Part shown: positions 1 to 6,855 of the stretch, piece by piece
Layout: every line of letters begins with the position of its first letter
Numbering within the stretch: position 1 is the stretch's first letter
Assembly (NCBI GenBank): GCA_900550285.1
Contig: URRW01000047.1
Location: 1-7,627 of the forward strand
Direction of reading: 5' to 3'
DNA length: 7,627 nucleotides
Source of the DNA: an uncultured Lachnospiraceae bacterium
GTDB taxonomy: Bacteria; Bacillota; Clostridia; Lachnospirales; Lachnospiraceae
Notes under the pieces: model-generated
Database searches by the model: none
The model's input: the letters and a program-made list of their open reading frames with translations, nothing else
Told to the model about the DNA's origin: nothing
Translations under genes and position numbers: made by a program

Positions 1-332
1 GTGATCCCGGGAACAATCTCAATCCCGATCTCAGGGTAATCTCTCCCGATCTCATAAATCAGACCTGCCATTCCATAAATCCCGCTGTCACCGCTGCATA
101 CCATTGCCACGTCAACGCCTTTTTTTACCTCCTCAAACGCCATCTTACAGCGGTCGGCTTCTTTTCGCATCGGAGTGCTCAAGAACTGCTTTTCCGGAAA
201 TAAAGGACGGACAAGATCAATATATACCGTATATCCGATAATGACCGGACATGCGTCAAGAACTTTTTTTGCCTGTACTGTCATCTGATCTCCTGCTCCC
301 GGGCCGAGTCCTACAACATATATTTTATTCAT
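1..332 (-). CDS. cobJ: Precorrin-3B / cobalt-factor III C17-methyltransferase, N-terminal part (runs off window)
   Basis: This enzyme (CobJ/CbiH) uses S-adenosylmethionine to methylate C17 and contract the ring in corrin synthesis. I translated 110 codons from ATG at 332..330; the frame is still open at base 1. The start MNKIYVVGLGPGAGDQ carries the GLGPG loop of the cobalamin methyltransferase superfamily near residues 8-12. CSGDSGIYGMA at residues 79-89 is the very characteristic CobJ/CbiH version of the second SAM-binding motif, and VPGI at 107-110 follows. The ATG overlaps the cbiF stop as ATGA, and AAGGAG lies about 11 bases upstream, inside cbiF, so translation is probably coupled. The rest of the protein, including any fusion to CbiG, lies outside the window. 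Confidence 0.93.
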   Translation of the reverse strand, partial: MNKIYVVGLGPGAGDQMTVQAKKVLDACPVIIGYTVYIDLVRPLFPEKQFLSTPMRKEADRCKMAFEEVKKGVDVAMVCSGDSGIYGMAGLIYEIGRDYPEIGIEIVPGI

Positions 333-1120
333 TCTTTAGTATTCTCCTTTTCTGCCTTTCCAACATGAGAAGATGCTTTCCGAAATTCTGTTGTAAATGT
401 CGGATCATATAATTTTGACCGTTCATACTTTCCATCTAAAACCCTGCCTACTACAATAAGCGCCGTCTTCGTTACGCCTGCCTCTTTTGCAGTCTGCGCC
501 AATGTTTTTACCGTACAGTTGAGTACTTTTTCCTCCGGCCATGACGCCTTATACACGATCGCGGCAGGAGTGTCCTGTTCATATCCTCCGCTGATCAGCT
601 CTTCGGAAAGTTCTTTTAGCATCCCTGTGCTTAAAAAAATAACCATTGTTGTGCCATGAGCCGCAAAACTTCTGATCGACTCCTTTTCAGGAACCGGCGT
701 TCTTCCTGCCATTCGGGTAATGATCACACTCTGAGATACATCCGGAAGGGTATATTCCAGATTCAAAGCGCTGGCCGCTCCACAAAAAGAACTGACCCCC
801 GGGCAATAATCAAAAGGAATCTTCTTTTCTTCCAGCACATCCATCTGTTCCCGGATCGCCCCGTAAAGGCACGGATCGCCCGTATGCAGGCGCACGACCT
901 TTTTTCCGGCGCGCTCCCCGGCGATCATCACCTCCATTACCTCTTCCAGCGTCATATAGGCGCTGTTGTATACCTCGCAGCCTTCTTTTTTTACGTCCAG
1001 CAGACGGGGATTTACGAGGGATCCCGCATAAATGATGACGTCTGCCTCCTTTAAATACCGCTGCCCGCGCACGGTGATCAGATCCTCCGCCCCGGGGCCT
1101 GCTCCTACAAATGCTATCAT
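329..1120 (-). CDS. cbiF: Cobalt-precorrin-4 C11-methyltransferase
   Basis: CbiF/CobM transfers a methyl group from S-adenosylmethionine to C11 of cobalt-precorrin-4 in the cytoplasm. The 263-residue product is near the usual family length. It begins MIAFVGAGPGAEDLITVRG, with the glycine-rich loop at residues 6-10. YAGSLVNP at 31-38 and LHTGDPCLYGA at 78-88 are hallmark CbiF motifs, CPGVSSF at 106-112 is the third, and the C-terminal lobe contains VYKASWPEE at 189-197. The ATG at 1120 has GGAG about 8 bases upstream, and 13 bases separate it from the cobI stop codon. The last about 15 residues (KASSHVGKAEKENTKE) are a charged tail beyond the conserved core. Base composition is lower in GC towards the 3' end than in the upstream operon genes. 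The assignment is secure; CbiF and CobM are the anaerobic and aerobic names of one family. Confidence 0.95.
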   Translation of the reverse strand: MIAFVGAGPGAEDLITVRGQRYLKEADVIIYAGSLVNPRLLDVKKEGCEVYNSAYMTLEEVMEVMIAGERAGKKVVRLHTGDPCLYGAIREQMDVLEEKKIPFDYCPGVSSFCGAASALNLEYTLPDVSQSVIITRMAGRTPVPEKESIRSFAAHGTTMVIFLSTGMLKELSEELISGGYEQDTPAAIVYKASWPEEKVLNCTVKTLAQTAKEAGVTKTALIVVGRVLDGKYERSKLYDPTFTTEFRKASSHVGKAEKENTKE

Positions 1121-1133
1121 GTTTTTTCTCCGA

Positions 1134-1874
1134 TTACTCTTTTATGATAAATAAGGAATAGTAGCTGGGCTGATCCGGGATTTCCTCTGCCGAGGCATAT
1201 CTTTTTTCCGTATCCATGCCGCAGTTTTCCACCATGCTCACTTCCAGCTGCTGCGCCCTTACCGCCTCTTTGACATAGGGAACCTTTTTCCCCGCCTTCA
1301 TCAGCACCTTTGTGCCGGGCAGCCTTAACGCCTCTTCAATCCCGTAGGACGCCGGGATCACGTGCAGCTCGTCCCTGTTTTCCACAAGGCTTTCATCCAA
1401 AGCCGCAGCCGCCGCGCAAAATGACGGCACGCCCGGCACGATCACCGTATCATATCCCATCGCCTTGATCCGTTTATGGACATACATACAGGTGGAATAG
1501 ACCGTCGGATCCCCCAGCGTCAGAAACGCTGCGTCCATGCCCTGATCCAGAAGCCGCGCCGTTTCTACCGCGCCCTGATCGTGCGCCTCACAAAGCCTTT
1601 CCCTGTCCTTGATCATCGGCATCGGCACATAAAGCTTCGGCTTGTCTGCAAGCCTCGCCCCCGCCCCGACCGCGATCCGGTAAGCCACGCAGTTTTCCAA
1701 AAGCCCTGCATATGCCCCGTCCTTCCCGCCTGCGTCATACACAGCCTCCGTAAAATCTGCGGCGGACACCGGCAGGACGATCGCCTGACACGCTTCCATG
1801 ATCCGCAGCGCCTTTAACGTCACAAGCTCCGGATCCCCCGGCCCTACCCCGATTCCGTAAAATGTTCCTTTCAT
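1134..1874 (-). CDS. cobI: Cobalt-precorrin-2 C20-methyltransferase
   Basis: This enzyme (CobI in aerobic naming, CbiL in anaerobic) methylates C20 of (cobalt-)precorrin-2 using S-adenosylmethionine, directly after cobalt insertion by CbiK. The 246-residue product starts MKGTFYGIGVGPGDPELVTL, with the GVGPGDPEL loop at residues 9-17. LTLGDPTVYST at 118-128 is diagnostic for the C20 enzyme, followed by VPGVPSFCAAAA at 146-157. Residues 40-75 hold a Gly/Ala-rich stretch that makes the N-lobe slightly longer than I recall for typical members. Its ATG overlaps the cbiD stop as ATGA (1874..1871), and its ribosome binding site (GGGGAGAG) is formed by codons of the CbiD C-terminal tail. Given the CbiK/CbiD setting, the cobalt-bearing substrate is more likely than the metal-free one; that is inference from pathway context. 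Confidence 0.95.
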   Translation of the reverse strand: MKGTFYGIGVGPGDPELVTLKALRIMEACQAIVLPVSAADFTEAVYDAGGKDGAYAGLLENCVAYRIAVGAGARLADKPKLYVPMPMIKDRERLCEAHDQGAVETARLLDQGMDAAFLTLGDPTVYSTCMYVHKRIKAMGYDTVIVPGVPSFCAAAAALDESLVENRDELHVIPASYGIEEALRLPGTKVLMKAGKKVPYVKEAVRAQQLEVSMVENCGMDTEKRYASAEEIPDQPSYYSLFIIKE

Positions 1875-3103
1875 CGCCCTGCTCTCCCCTGCTCTGTCTG
1901 CTGTTCTGTTTCTTGTTCTGCCTGCTGCTCTCTTTGCTGCTCTGTTTCCCGTTCTCGTTCCGGCTTCCCGCCGCCCCTGATCTTTTCCAGAAGCAGATCC
2001 GCCTCCCCTGTCTTTCCGAGGATCCCGTGCTCACTGGAAAAAAGGATCGCCTCTGCCCTGACCGCGCCCCCGCACCTGTGATCCAGATAAAAGGCGACCT
2101 TTTTCATCACGGTCTGCATCACCGCCTCAAGCAGCCCGTTTTCGATCAAAAGACCGATCGCCTCCGTCGTATTGATGCAGTCCATGATCCTGCACACAAG
2201 CGCCCGGTCTGCGCCCGCCATCGCCGCGTGGGAGGCAAGCACCTCCATCCGGCAGTCCGCCTCTCTGGAATGGGTGTTCATCACGCCCGCCGCCAGCTTG
2301 ATCAGCTTTCCCACATGGCCGATCAGCAAAATCTCCCGCATCCCAAGCTCTGCAGCGTAGTCCAGCGCCTCTCCGATGTAGTTGCTGCACTTGACCGAAA
2401 GCCTTCCGTCATAGCCCAGCTCCTCCCTCAAAAAATCGCTTCCGTAATTTCCCGGCACAAGATAGCAGCTGTCATAGCCGTCTGCCCGAAGCAGCTTCAT
2501 TTCCAGAAAAATCGTATCCGTCAGCGCCTTTTCACTCATCGGCTCCACGATGCCGCTCGTCCCCAGCACGGAAAGCCCGCCCTGTATCCCGAGCCTCGGG
2601 TTAAACGTCCGCTTTGCGACCTCTTCCCCGCCGGGAATAAAGATCTCGACGAAAAGCCCGCCGGTATAGCCGTATTTTTCACATTCGCCCGTTACCGCTT
2701 CTGTGATCATCTGCCGGGGAACCCTGTTGATCGCCGCCTCGCCGACCGCCTGCTCCATCCCCCTGCGCGTCACCCTGCCGACTCCTGTACCGCCGTCCAG
2801 AACGATCCCCGTCCCTTCTGTCTTTTCTGCCTTCGCGCAGATCAAAAGCCCGTTTGTCACGTCCGGGTCGTCCCCCGCATCCTTGCGCACCCCGCAGCTG
2901 ACCGCCTGCGGGCTGTATGTGATCTCCTCAATATCCAGCTCCAACAGGATCCCCTTGGGCGTCATCAGTGACACCTGACTGACCCTTTCCCCGGAAAAAA
3001 GCATCCGCGCCGCAGCCTTTGCCGCAGCCGCCGCACAGCTTCCCGTGGTATATCCCATCCGCAGCTTCTTCCGGTTTTTCCAGACCGTCCCAATCTCTGT
3101 CAT
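1871..3103 (-). CDS. cbiD: Cobalt-precorrin-5B C1-methyltransferase
   Basis: CbiD carries out the C1 methylation step of the anaerobic cobalamin pathway. It is unrelated in fold to the other corrin methyltransferases. The 410-residue product contains the family's N-terminal RMGYTTGSCAAAAAKAA at about residues 15-31, a central NPRLGIQGGLSVLGTSGIV block near 168-186, and LIGHVGKLIKLAAGVMNTHS near 259-279. Typical CbiD proteins are, from memory, about 360-380 residues; this one ends in a low-complexity tail of Glu, Gln and Arg (residues 381-410, bases 1963..1874). The ATG at 3103 lies 3 bases after the cbiK stop, with only a weak GAGAG directly before it, suggesting translational coupling to cbiK. 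A later start at the conserved MGYTTG is possible but has no better ribosome binding site that I can see. Confidence 0.95.
   Translation of the reverse strand: MTEIGTVWKNRKKLRMGYTTGSCAAAAAKAAARMLFSGERVSQVSLMTPKGILLELDIEEITYSPQAVSCGVRKDAGDDPDVTNGLLICAKAEKTEGTGIVLDGGTGVGRVTRRGMEQAVGEAAINRVPRQMITEAVTGECEKYGYTGGLFVEIFIPGGEEVAKRTFNPRLGIQGGLSVLGTSGIVEPMSEKALTDTIFLEMKLLRADGYDSCYLVPGNYGSDFLREELGYDGRLSVKCSNYIGEALDYAAELGMREILLIGHVGKLIKLAAGVMNTHSREADCRMEVLASHAAMAGADRALVCRIMDCINTTEAIGLLIENGLLEAVMQTVMKKVAFYLDHRCGGAVRAEAILFSSEHGILGKTGEADLLLEKIRGGGKPERERETEQQREQQAEQETEQQTEQGRAGR
1874..1963 (-). repeat. Low-complexity Gln/Glu-rich coding stretch (CbiD C-terminal tail)
   Basis: On the coding strand, short units built from CAG, CAA, GAG, GAA and ACA codons recur (ETEQQ, REQQ, AEQ, ETEQQ, TEQ), giving a CbiD tail made almost only of Glu, Gln, Arg and Thr. 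The pattern resembles expansion of a 9- to 12-base imperfect repeat by slippage. The 3' end of the stretch also contains the ribosome binding site and start of cobI. Confidence 0.75.
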
Positions 3104-3106
3104 CTC

Positions 3107-3877
3107 TCACACTGCCGCCTCAATATGCTCGATAAAAATACGCCGGATCCCGGGAAGCTCCCCGAGCCCTTTCAAAATCGGATGCACCTCATAGCCCGCC
3201 TCTTCCAGCTCGCATTTCCACGAATCCTCATCGCCCGCCATATCGTTTTTGGCATGATCCCCCGCCACGAGCATGAACGGCAGAAGCACCGCCTTTTTGA
3301 TCTTCCGGTTCCGGAGCTTTCCCATCACGTCCTTTAATTCCGGAAAGCCCTCCACGGTCGCCATGTGGATCCGGTCATAGCCCAGCGCCTGCAGCGTGTA
3401 TTCCATCGCCGGATAGGCGCTGTTTGCCGGATGATCCGTCCCGTGCCCCATCAGGATCAGGCACTCGTCCGGCGCAAGCTCCACCGATTCCATGACCGCG
3501 TGCGCCGTCTTTTTATAATCGTCGGGAGCGGATAAAAGCGGCGCTCCCAGCCGCACCGTTTCAAACAGCTCCCGGCAGGCTTCCACGTCCGCACGCATCC
3601 AGTCATATTCCACGCCGTTGATGATATAGGTCGGCTGGACGATCACCTCCGTAACCCCGTCGTGCTTCATCCGCTCCATCGCCTGACGCACGTTGTCAAA
3701 CACAAGCCCGTTTTCGCGTTCCAGCTTTTTTAAAATGATCCCGCTCGTAAACGCCCGGTACACCAGATAGTCCGGAAACGTCTCCCGGATCTGATCCTCC
3801 AGCACCTGTATCGTCTTTTCCATCGTATCCAGATGGCTTGTCCCGAAGCTTACCGCCAAAATCGCCTTCTTTTTCAT
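3107..3877 (-). CDS. cbiK: Sirohydrochlorin cobaltochelatase
   Basis: CbiK inserts Co2+ into sirohydrochlorin, the committing step of the cobalt-early cobalamin pathway. From the ATG at 3877 the protein has 256 residues and begins MKKKAILAVSFGTSH, with the chelatase SFGT motif. Counting from this start, MGHGTDHPANSAYP around residues 143-156 carries the first metal-binding histidine (about H145) and LPFMLVAGDHAKNDM around 199-213 the second (about H208). NGVEYDWM (about 88-95) carries a conserved acidic residue. No signal peptide is visible, so it should be cytoplasmic, unlike the exported CbiK-like proteins of some sulfate reducers. A GTG two codons upstream (3883) is in frame, but GGAGGAG would then be 1 base from the start; it sits 7 bases from the ATG, so I prefer the ATG. 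The stop is 3 bases before cbiD. Confidence 0.95.
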   Translation of the reverse strand: MKKKAILAVSFGTSHLDTMEKTIQVLEDQIRETFPDYLVYRAFTSGIILKKLERENGLVFDNVRQAMERMKHDGVTEVIVQPTYIINGVEYDWMRADVEACRELFETVRLGAPLLSAPDDYKKTAHAVMESVELAPDECLILMGHGTDHPANSAYPAMEYTLQALGYDRIHMATVEGFPELKDVMGKLRNRKIKKAVLLPFMLVAGDHAKNDMAGDEDSWKCELEEAGYEVHPILKGLGELPGIRRIFIEHIEAAV

Positions 3878-3884
3878 GCTCACA

Positions 3885-3891
3885 CTCCTCC
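3885..3891 (-). promoter_or_regulatory. Ribosome binding site that fixes the cbiK start
   Basis: GGAGGAG on the minus strand lies 7 bases upstream of ATG at 3877 but only 1 base from the in-frame GTG at 3883. The spacing favours the ATG. It lies in the 45-base gap between cbiO and cbiK, the longest gap between neighbouring genes within the operon, and I see no promoter or terminator in that gap. Confidence 0.75.
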
Positions 3892-3922
3892 GATCCTGTT
3901 TTCCAAAACCATATGCTTATGC

Positions 3923-4759
3923 TTACGAAAGCTGCGCCTCAAGCTCCTCCCACGTCCGCGCAGGCTGTGCGTCCCCGCCGATCACGCCGTGTCTTTTCAG
4001 GCAGTCAGATAACCGCAAAAGCTGCGGCTGCTCCAGATTATTCTCTGCAAGCAGCTCCTTTTTCTGGCACACCTTTTGCGGGCTTCCCTGACAGAGCGCC
4101 CGTCCGCCGCCCAGAAGCACGATCTCATCCGCCCAGCTGTAGGCGTAATCCATATCGTGGGTCGAAACGATAACCGTGATCCCCTGCCCGGTCAGCCCTG
4201 CAAGCAGCTTTTTTACGAGCCGGTCGTGCTTCGGATCCAGCGCCGCCGCAGGCTCGTCCAAAATGACGATCTCCGGCTTCATAACCAGGACGTCCGCGAT
4301 GGACACCTGTTTTTTCTGCCCGCCGCTGAGCGCGTGCACCGGCTGATCCTGAAACGGCGTGATCTCCATCTCCTCCATCACCCGGTCAACCGCCTCTGCC
4401 GCCTCTGTTTCGCCTGCGCCGAGATTTAAGATCCCAAAGGAGATCTCCTGCCTCACGCTCGCCGAAAACAACTGGTTGTCCGGATCCTGAAAAACGATCC
4501 CAACCTTTGCCCGCAGGGAAAGCAGCTCCTTTTTCGTATACCGCAGCGGCTTTCCATGAAACCGGATCGTTCCCTTCTGCGGCCTTAAAATGCCGTTGCA
4601 GCACAGAAAAAACGTCGATTTCCCGGAGCCGTTCGCTCCCACAAATGCCACCCTGCTGCCCTTTTTGATCCGCACATCCAGCCCCCGCAGGGCGAAGCTG
4701 CCGTCGTCCTCATAAGAATACCAGACGTCCTCCGCCTCTAAAATAATTTCATCCGTCAT
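3923..4759 (-). CDS. cbiO: Cobalt ECF transporter ATPase subunit
   Basis: CbiO is the ATP-hydrolysing component of the CbiMNQO energy-coupling-factor importer for Co2+ and sits on the cytoplasmic face of the membrane. The 278-residue protein shows a complete ABC ATPase: Walker A GANGSGKST at residues 41-49, Q-loop FQDPDNQLF at 90-98, signature LSGGQKKQ at 144-151, Walker B VILDEPAAALDP at 165-176, and the switch histidine in STHDMDY at 199-205. About 70 C-terminal residues follow, as expected for this family. An upstream in-frame TTG at 4774 gives a longer reading, but ATG at 4759 overlaps the cbiQ stop as ATGA and has GGGAGA (4772..4767) 7 bases upstream, so I chose it. The FQDPDNQ Q-loop is typical of ECF ATPases. 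Cobalt specificity comes from the neighbouring cbiM and the cobalamin genes, not from this subunit. Confidence 0.95.
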   Translation of the reverse strand: MTDEIILEAEDVWYSYEDDGSFALRGLDVRIKKGSRVAFVGANGSGKSTFFLCCNGILRPQKGTIRFHGKPLRYTKKELLSLRAKVGIVFQDPDNQLFSASVRQEISFGILNLGAGETEAAEAVDRVMEEMEITPFQDQPVHALSGGQKKQVSIADVLVMKPEIVILDEPAAALDPKHDRLVKKLLAGLTGQGITVIVSTHDMDYAYSWADEIVLLGGGRALCQGSPQKVCQKKELLAENNLEQPQLLRLSDCLKRHGVIGGDAQPARTWEELEAQLS

Positions 4760-5529
4760 AGCAGTTTCTCCCAAACGGCTGCCGCAGCCAAAAGCGCCTC
4801 AAATCCTGCAAGCGCCCATACCCGCCGCCGGCTTACCGCATATTTTTTTCCCAGTACCTTAAGCTGCCCGTCATAGCAGCGTGCTTCCATCGCATGATAC
4901 AGCGCGTCCGAACGCTTTAACGCCCTCACAAACAGCACCGACGCCATCTGCCCGAAGGAGCGCACCGCGGTTTTGACGTCCCGGTTCCCAAGCCTCGCCT
5001 TCTGCGCCGTCAGCACCGCCCTTGCCTCCTCCAGCAAAATAAAAATAAACCGGTAGGTCAGAAGCATCAGCTCGATCAGTACCGCCGGGACATGGAGCTT
5101 TTTTAACACATCCAGAATCTCCGTCATGGGCGTATTGAGCGAAAGCACATACAGGCAGGAGATCGACGCCATCGCCGTCAGGATCATCTGCATCCCGTTT
5201 AAAATCCCCCGCCTGCTCGATGTGATATAAAAATGCCCCACCGCAACGGCATAGGCGTCCATCGGCGTTTCCGAAACATTGACGAACACCGCAGGCGTGC
5301 TCAAAACCAGAAACGCCAGCGGAACCATCAAAAACCGCAGATAGCGCCCTGCAGGCATTTTCCCTTTTTTCACATTCAGGAAAGCGCTCGCGGCAAGCGC
5401 GATCCCCGCCGCCAGCACGGAACGGCTCACGACGCACACGAGCATCGTCGCCGCCGCATAAGCGAACTTTTCCTCCGGGCTCACATGGGAAAGCCCCGAG
5501 GAATAGCTCCATTTGTCAATGCCTGTCAT
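4756..5529 (-). CDS. cbiQ: Cobalt ECF transporter transmembrane (T) subunit
   Basis: CbiQ is the membrane coupling subunit that links CbiO to the substrate-binding CbiM. The 257-residue reading from ATG at 5529 begins MTGIDKWSYSSGLSHVSPEEK, resembling the family N-terminus in which a short DxxSYxSxLxxxxPxxK-like segment precedes the first helix. Hydrophobic stretches lie at about residues 23-51, 64-84, 112-131, 147-167 and 237-253. The family's coupling region shows as EEARAVLTAQKARLG (167-181) and AMEARCYDG (213-221), the Ala-Arg motifs that contact the ATPase. A TTG at 5553 extends the frame by 8 codons but lacks a good ribosome binding site, so I reject it. The ATG overlaps the end of cbiN by 14 bases and only a weak site (GGAAGAAG or AAGTGG) precedes it, suggesting coupled translation. 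Confidence 0.93.
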   Translation of the reverse strand: MTGIDKWSYSSGLSHVSPEEKFAYAAATMLVCVVSRSVLAAGIALAASAFLNVKKGKMPAGRYLRFLMVPLAFLVLSTPAVFVNVSETPMDAYAVAVGHFYITSSRRGILNGMQMILTAMASISCLYVLSLNTPMTEILDVLKKLHVPAVLIELMLLTYRFIFILLEEARAVLTAQKARLGNRDVKTAVRSFGQMASVLFVRALKRSDALYHAMEARCYDGQLKVLGKKYAVSRRRVWALAGFEALLAAAAVWEKLL

Positions 5530-5830
5530 TCTGCCACTTCTTCCGTTCCACAAGACGTCCCATGCAAAATGCGATCACGCCCACGCCGATCCCCGTCTGG
5601 ACGCAGAACAGGAGCGATTCCACCTCGCCGGGGATCTCTTTTCCGAGGAAGCTTTCTGCCACCGGCGTAAACCACGGCTCATATCCTTCCTCAATCTCTT
5701 CGATCATTACGCTGCCCGCGTCGTCGGAGCCGCCAAATTCCGCGTCCTTAAGCGTAAGGAGCGGAACTGCCGCAAGAAGCACAGTAATTATCAGCAAAAT
5801 CCACACAAGCCTTTTATTGCTTTTTGTCAT
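5516..5830 (-). CDS. cbiN: Cobalt ECF transporter small accessory subunit
   Basis: CbiN is the small membrane protein that works with CbiM in cobalt uptake. The 104-residue product has two hydrophobic segments, about residues 8-27 and 73-91, joined by an extracytoplasmic loop. The loop shows the family pattern FGGSDDAG (32-39), YEPWFTP (50-56) and GEVESLLF (68-75). The ATG at 5830 overlaps the cbiM stop as ATGA. It is preceded by AAGGAGGTG (5844..5836) with a 5-base spacer, the best ribosome binding site in the operon, located inside the last codons of cbiM. The frame is open far upstream of this ATG, but that upstream part is a shadow of cbiM. Length and topology fit the family. Confidence 0.94.
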   Translation of the reverse strand: MTKSNKRLVWILLIITVLLAAVPLLTLKDAEFGGSDDAGSVMIEEIEEGYEPWFTPVAESFLGKEIPGEVESLLFCVQTGIGVGVIAFCMGRLVERKKWQNDRH

Positions 5831-6579
5831 TCCTGCACCTCCTTTAAAAAACCGACCGCCTTTAACTCCGGCTTCGCGTAGGATTCCAGCGCAATGAGGA
5901 TGATCACCGTAAGCAGCCCCTCCATCACCGCAAGGGGCAGCTGCGTCGGTGCAAAAATCCCCAGAAACTTCACTGCGGAAGCGCCGATACCGCCTGCTTC
6001 CGACGGATATGCTATTGCAAGCTGCAGGCTCGTCACGCAGTAGGTGAACAGATCCCCCACAAACGCCGCGCAAAATACCGCTGCCTTCCGGTTCCATTTC
6101 AGCTTTTTGCCAATCCGATAAACCACAAACGCTGCCAAAGGCCCTGCGACTGCCATGGAAAACGTATTGGCTCCAAGCGTCGTCAGCCCGCCGTGCCCCA
6201 GAAGGATCGCCTGAAACAAAAGCACGATCAGACCGAGCACGCCCGCCACGCCGGGGCCAAAAAGGATCGCCGCAAGCCCCGTCCCCGTCATATGGGAGCA
6301 GCTTCCCGTCACGGACGGGATCTTAAGCGAGGAGATCACGAACACAAAGGCTCCCGACATCGCCAGAAGCAGCAGCGCTTTTCTATTCTGTTTTAAAATT
6401 TTCTGTATGGAAAAAAATCCTGCGATCAGAAACGGCAGGCAGACCACTCCCCATGCGACACACCATGACGGAGGAAGATACCCCTCCATAATGTGCATCG
6501 CGTTGGAAACCGGCGCGACAGAAAACAGTACCGCGAACGCGATACTTGCTTTCCACAATAGATTCTGTTTTTTTGTCAT
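5827..6579 (-). CDS. cbiM: Cobalt ECF transporter substrate-binding membrane subunit
   Basis: CbiM is the metal-binding S component of the CbiMNQO cobalt importer. From ATG at 6579 the product is 250 residues. Residues 1-27 form a signal peptide (basic MTKKQNLLWK, then a hydrophobic core ending SNA). Cleavage there would expose Met-His-Ile-Met (MHIMEGYLPP, residues 28-37), the N-terminal metal site known for CbiM/NikM proteins. GSCSHMTGTGL (92-102) carries the second conserved histidine (about H96). Several hydrophobic helices follow. GGAAGAG (6593..6587) sits 7 bases before this ATG. Another in-frame ATG at 6627 would add 16 residues with no convincing ribosome binding site and would spoil the signal peptide, so I reject it. 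This is the first gene behind the B12 riboswitch. A nickel-specific NikM is the alternative; the cobalamin context argues for cobalt. Confidence 0.95.
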   Translation of the reverse strand: MTKKQNLLWKASIAFAVLFSVAPVSNAMHIMEGYLPPSWCVAWGVVCLPFLIAGFFSIQKILKQNRKALLLLAMSGAFVFVISSLKIPSVTGSCSHMTGTGLAAILFGPGVAGVLGLIVLLFQAILLGHGGLTTLGANTFSMAVAGPLAAFVVYRIGKKLKWNRKAAVFCAAFVGDLFTYCVTSLQLAIAYPSEAGGIGASAVKFLGIFAPTQLPLAVMEGLLTVIILIALESYAKPELKAVGFLKEVQE

Positions 6580-6586
6580 TTGCGTT

Positions 6587-6679
6587 CTCTTCCTTTCTTT
6601 TGACAAATTTGCTGATTCTGTCAGCATTCCCTGAAATATTCCAGGCTGTCAAAAGATCCCGAAGAGGATGCTTGCCTGG
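6587..6679 (-). promoter_or_regulatory. Putative riboswitch expression platform (leader of cbiM)
   Basis: The stretch between the aptamer and cbiM can form mutually exclusive helices. CCAGGC (6679..6674) pairs with GCCTGG (6646..6641), enclosing a small ATCC/GGAT hairpin (6669..6666 with 6659..6656) that ends in CTTTT. Alternatively, CCTGG (6645..6641) folds on TCAGG (6634..6630) through a near-palindrome that extends into AATATT. In addition, CTCTTC (6666..6661) is exactly complementary to GAAGAG (6592..6587) within the cbiM ribosome binding site. A further small hairpin GCTGA/TCAGC lies at 6625..6611. No strong U-tract terminator is present, so I lean towards translational control; this is inference from pairing by eye. 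Confidence 0.45.
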
Positions 6680-6709
6680 TCATATTCCCGTAACCTTCCG
6701 GATTCCTTT

Positions 6710-6855
6710 AAAAGCGGGTGTTCTGACTTAGGCATCAAACACGTTACTTCGCCTTCCCATAAGCATGCTTACAGTGACCTCATGAAATAACGCTACTCCA
6801 ATACAGCAACGGGTATTGTCCGGGATTCCCACCCGGTTCCCCTGCCGCCTTTTTT
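6710..6855 (-). ncRNA. Cobalamin (B12) riboswitch aptamer
   Basis: Reading the minus strand, the region shows the ordered B12-element signals: GGGGAACCGGGTGGGAATCCCGG (6842..6820, written here as the GGGAA block plus a CCGGG/CCCGG hairpin), then ACCCGTTGCTGT between the paired arms CAATAC (6818..6813) and GTATTG (6804..6799). Next come GGTCACTG (6779..6772), a TAAGCATGCTTA palindromic arm, TGGGAAGGCG (6759..6750) and the B12 box GATGCCTAAGTCAGAACACC (6736..6717). The closing P1 helix can pair AAAAG(G)CGG (6853..6845) with CCGCTTTT (6717..6710). It sits about 130 bases upstream of cbiM and should lower expression of the transport and synthesis operon when adenosylcobalamin or a related cobalamin is abundant. 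The ACACC version of the box departs from the more common GGAGACC, but the overall order leaves little doubt. Confidence 0.92.

Noticed and set aside
1862..2971. Long plus-strand open frame opposite cbiD
   Set aside because: It lies antisense to a clearly conserved cbiD, its product is rich in Pro, Arg, His and Cys without recognisable domains, and it reflects the high GC of the opposite strand.
3878..3922. Second promoter or riboswitch between cbiO and cbiK
   Set aside because: The gap is 45 bases and shows only the cbiK ribosome binding site; no promoter-like boxes or stem-loop with U-tract are visible.
4760..4774. TTG at 4774 as the cbiO start
   Set aside because: The TTG overlaps the ribosome binding site itself, whereas ATG at 4759 has correct spacing and the ATGA overlap with cbiQ.
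4871..5512. Minus-strand frame of about 213 codons inside cbiQ
   Set aside because: It is in another frame of the conserved cbiQ and its product has an unnatural Gly/Ala/Cys/Arg-rich composition with no membrane pattern.
6580..6627. Upstream ATG at 6627 as the cbiM start
   Set aside because: No good ribosome binding site precedes it and it adds 16 polar residues ahead of a proper signal peptide; ATG at 6579 has GGAAGAG at 7 bases.
6651..6670. Intrinsic terminator in the cbiM leader
   Set aside because: The ATCC/GGAT stem is only 4 base pairs and the U-tract has four Us, too weak to call a terminator by eye.
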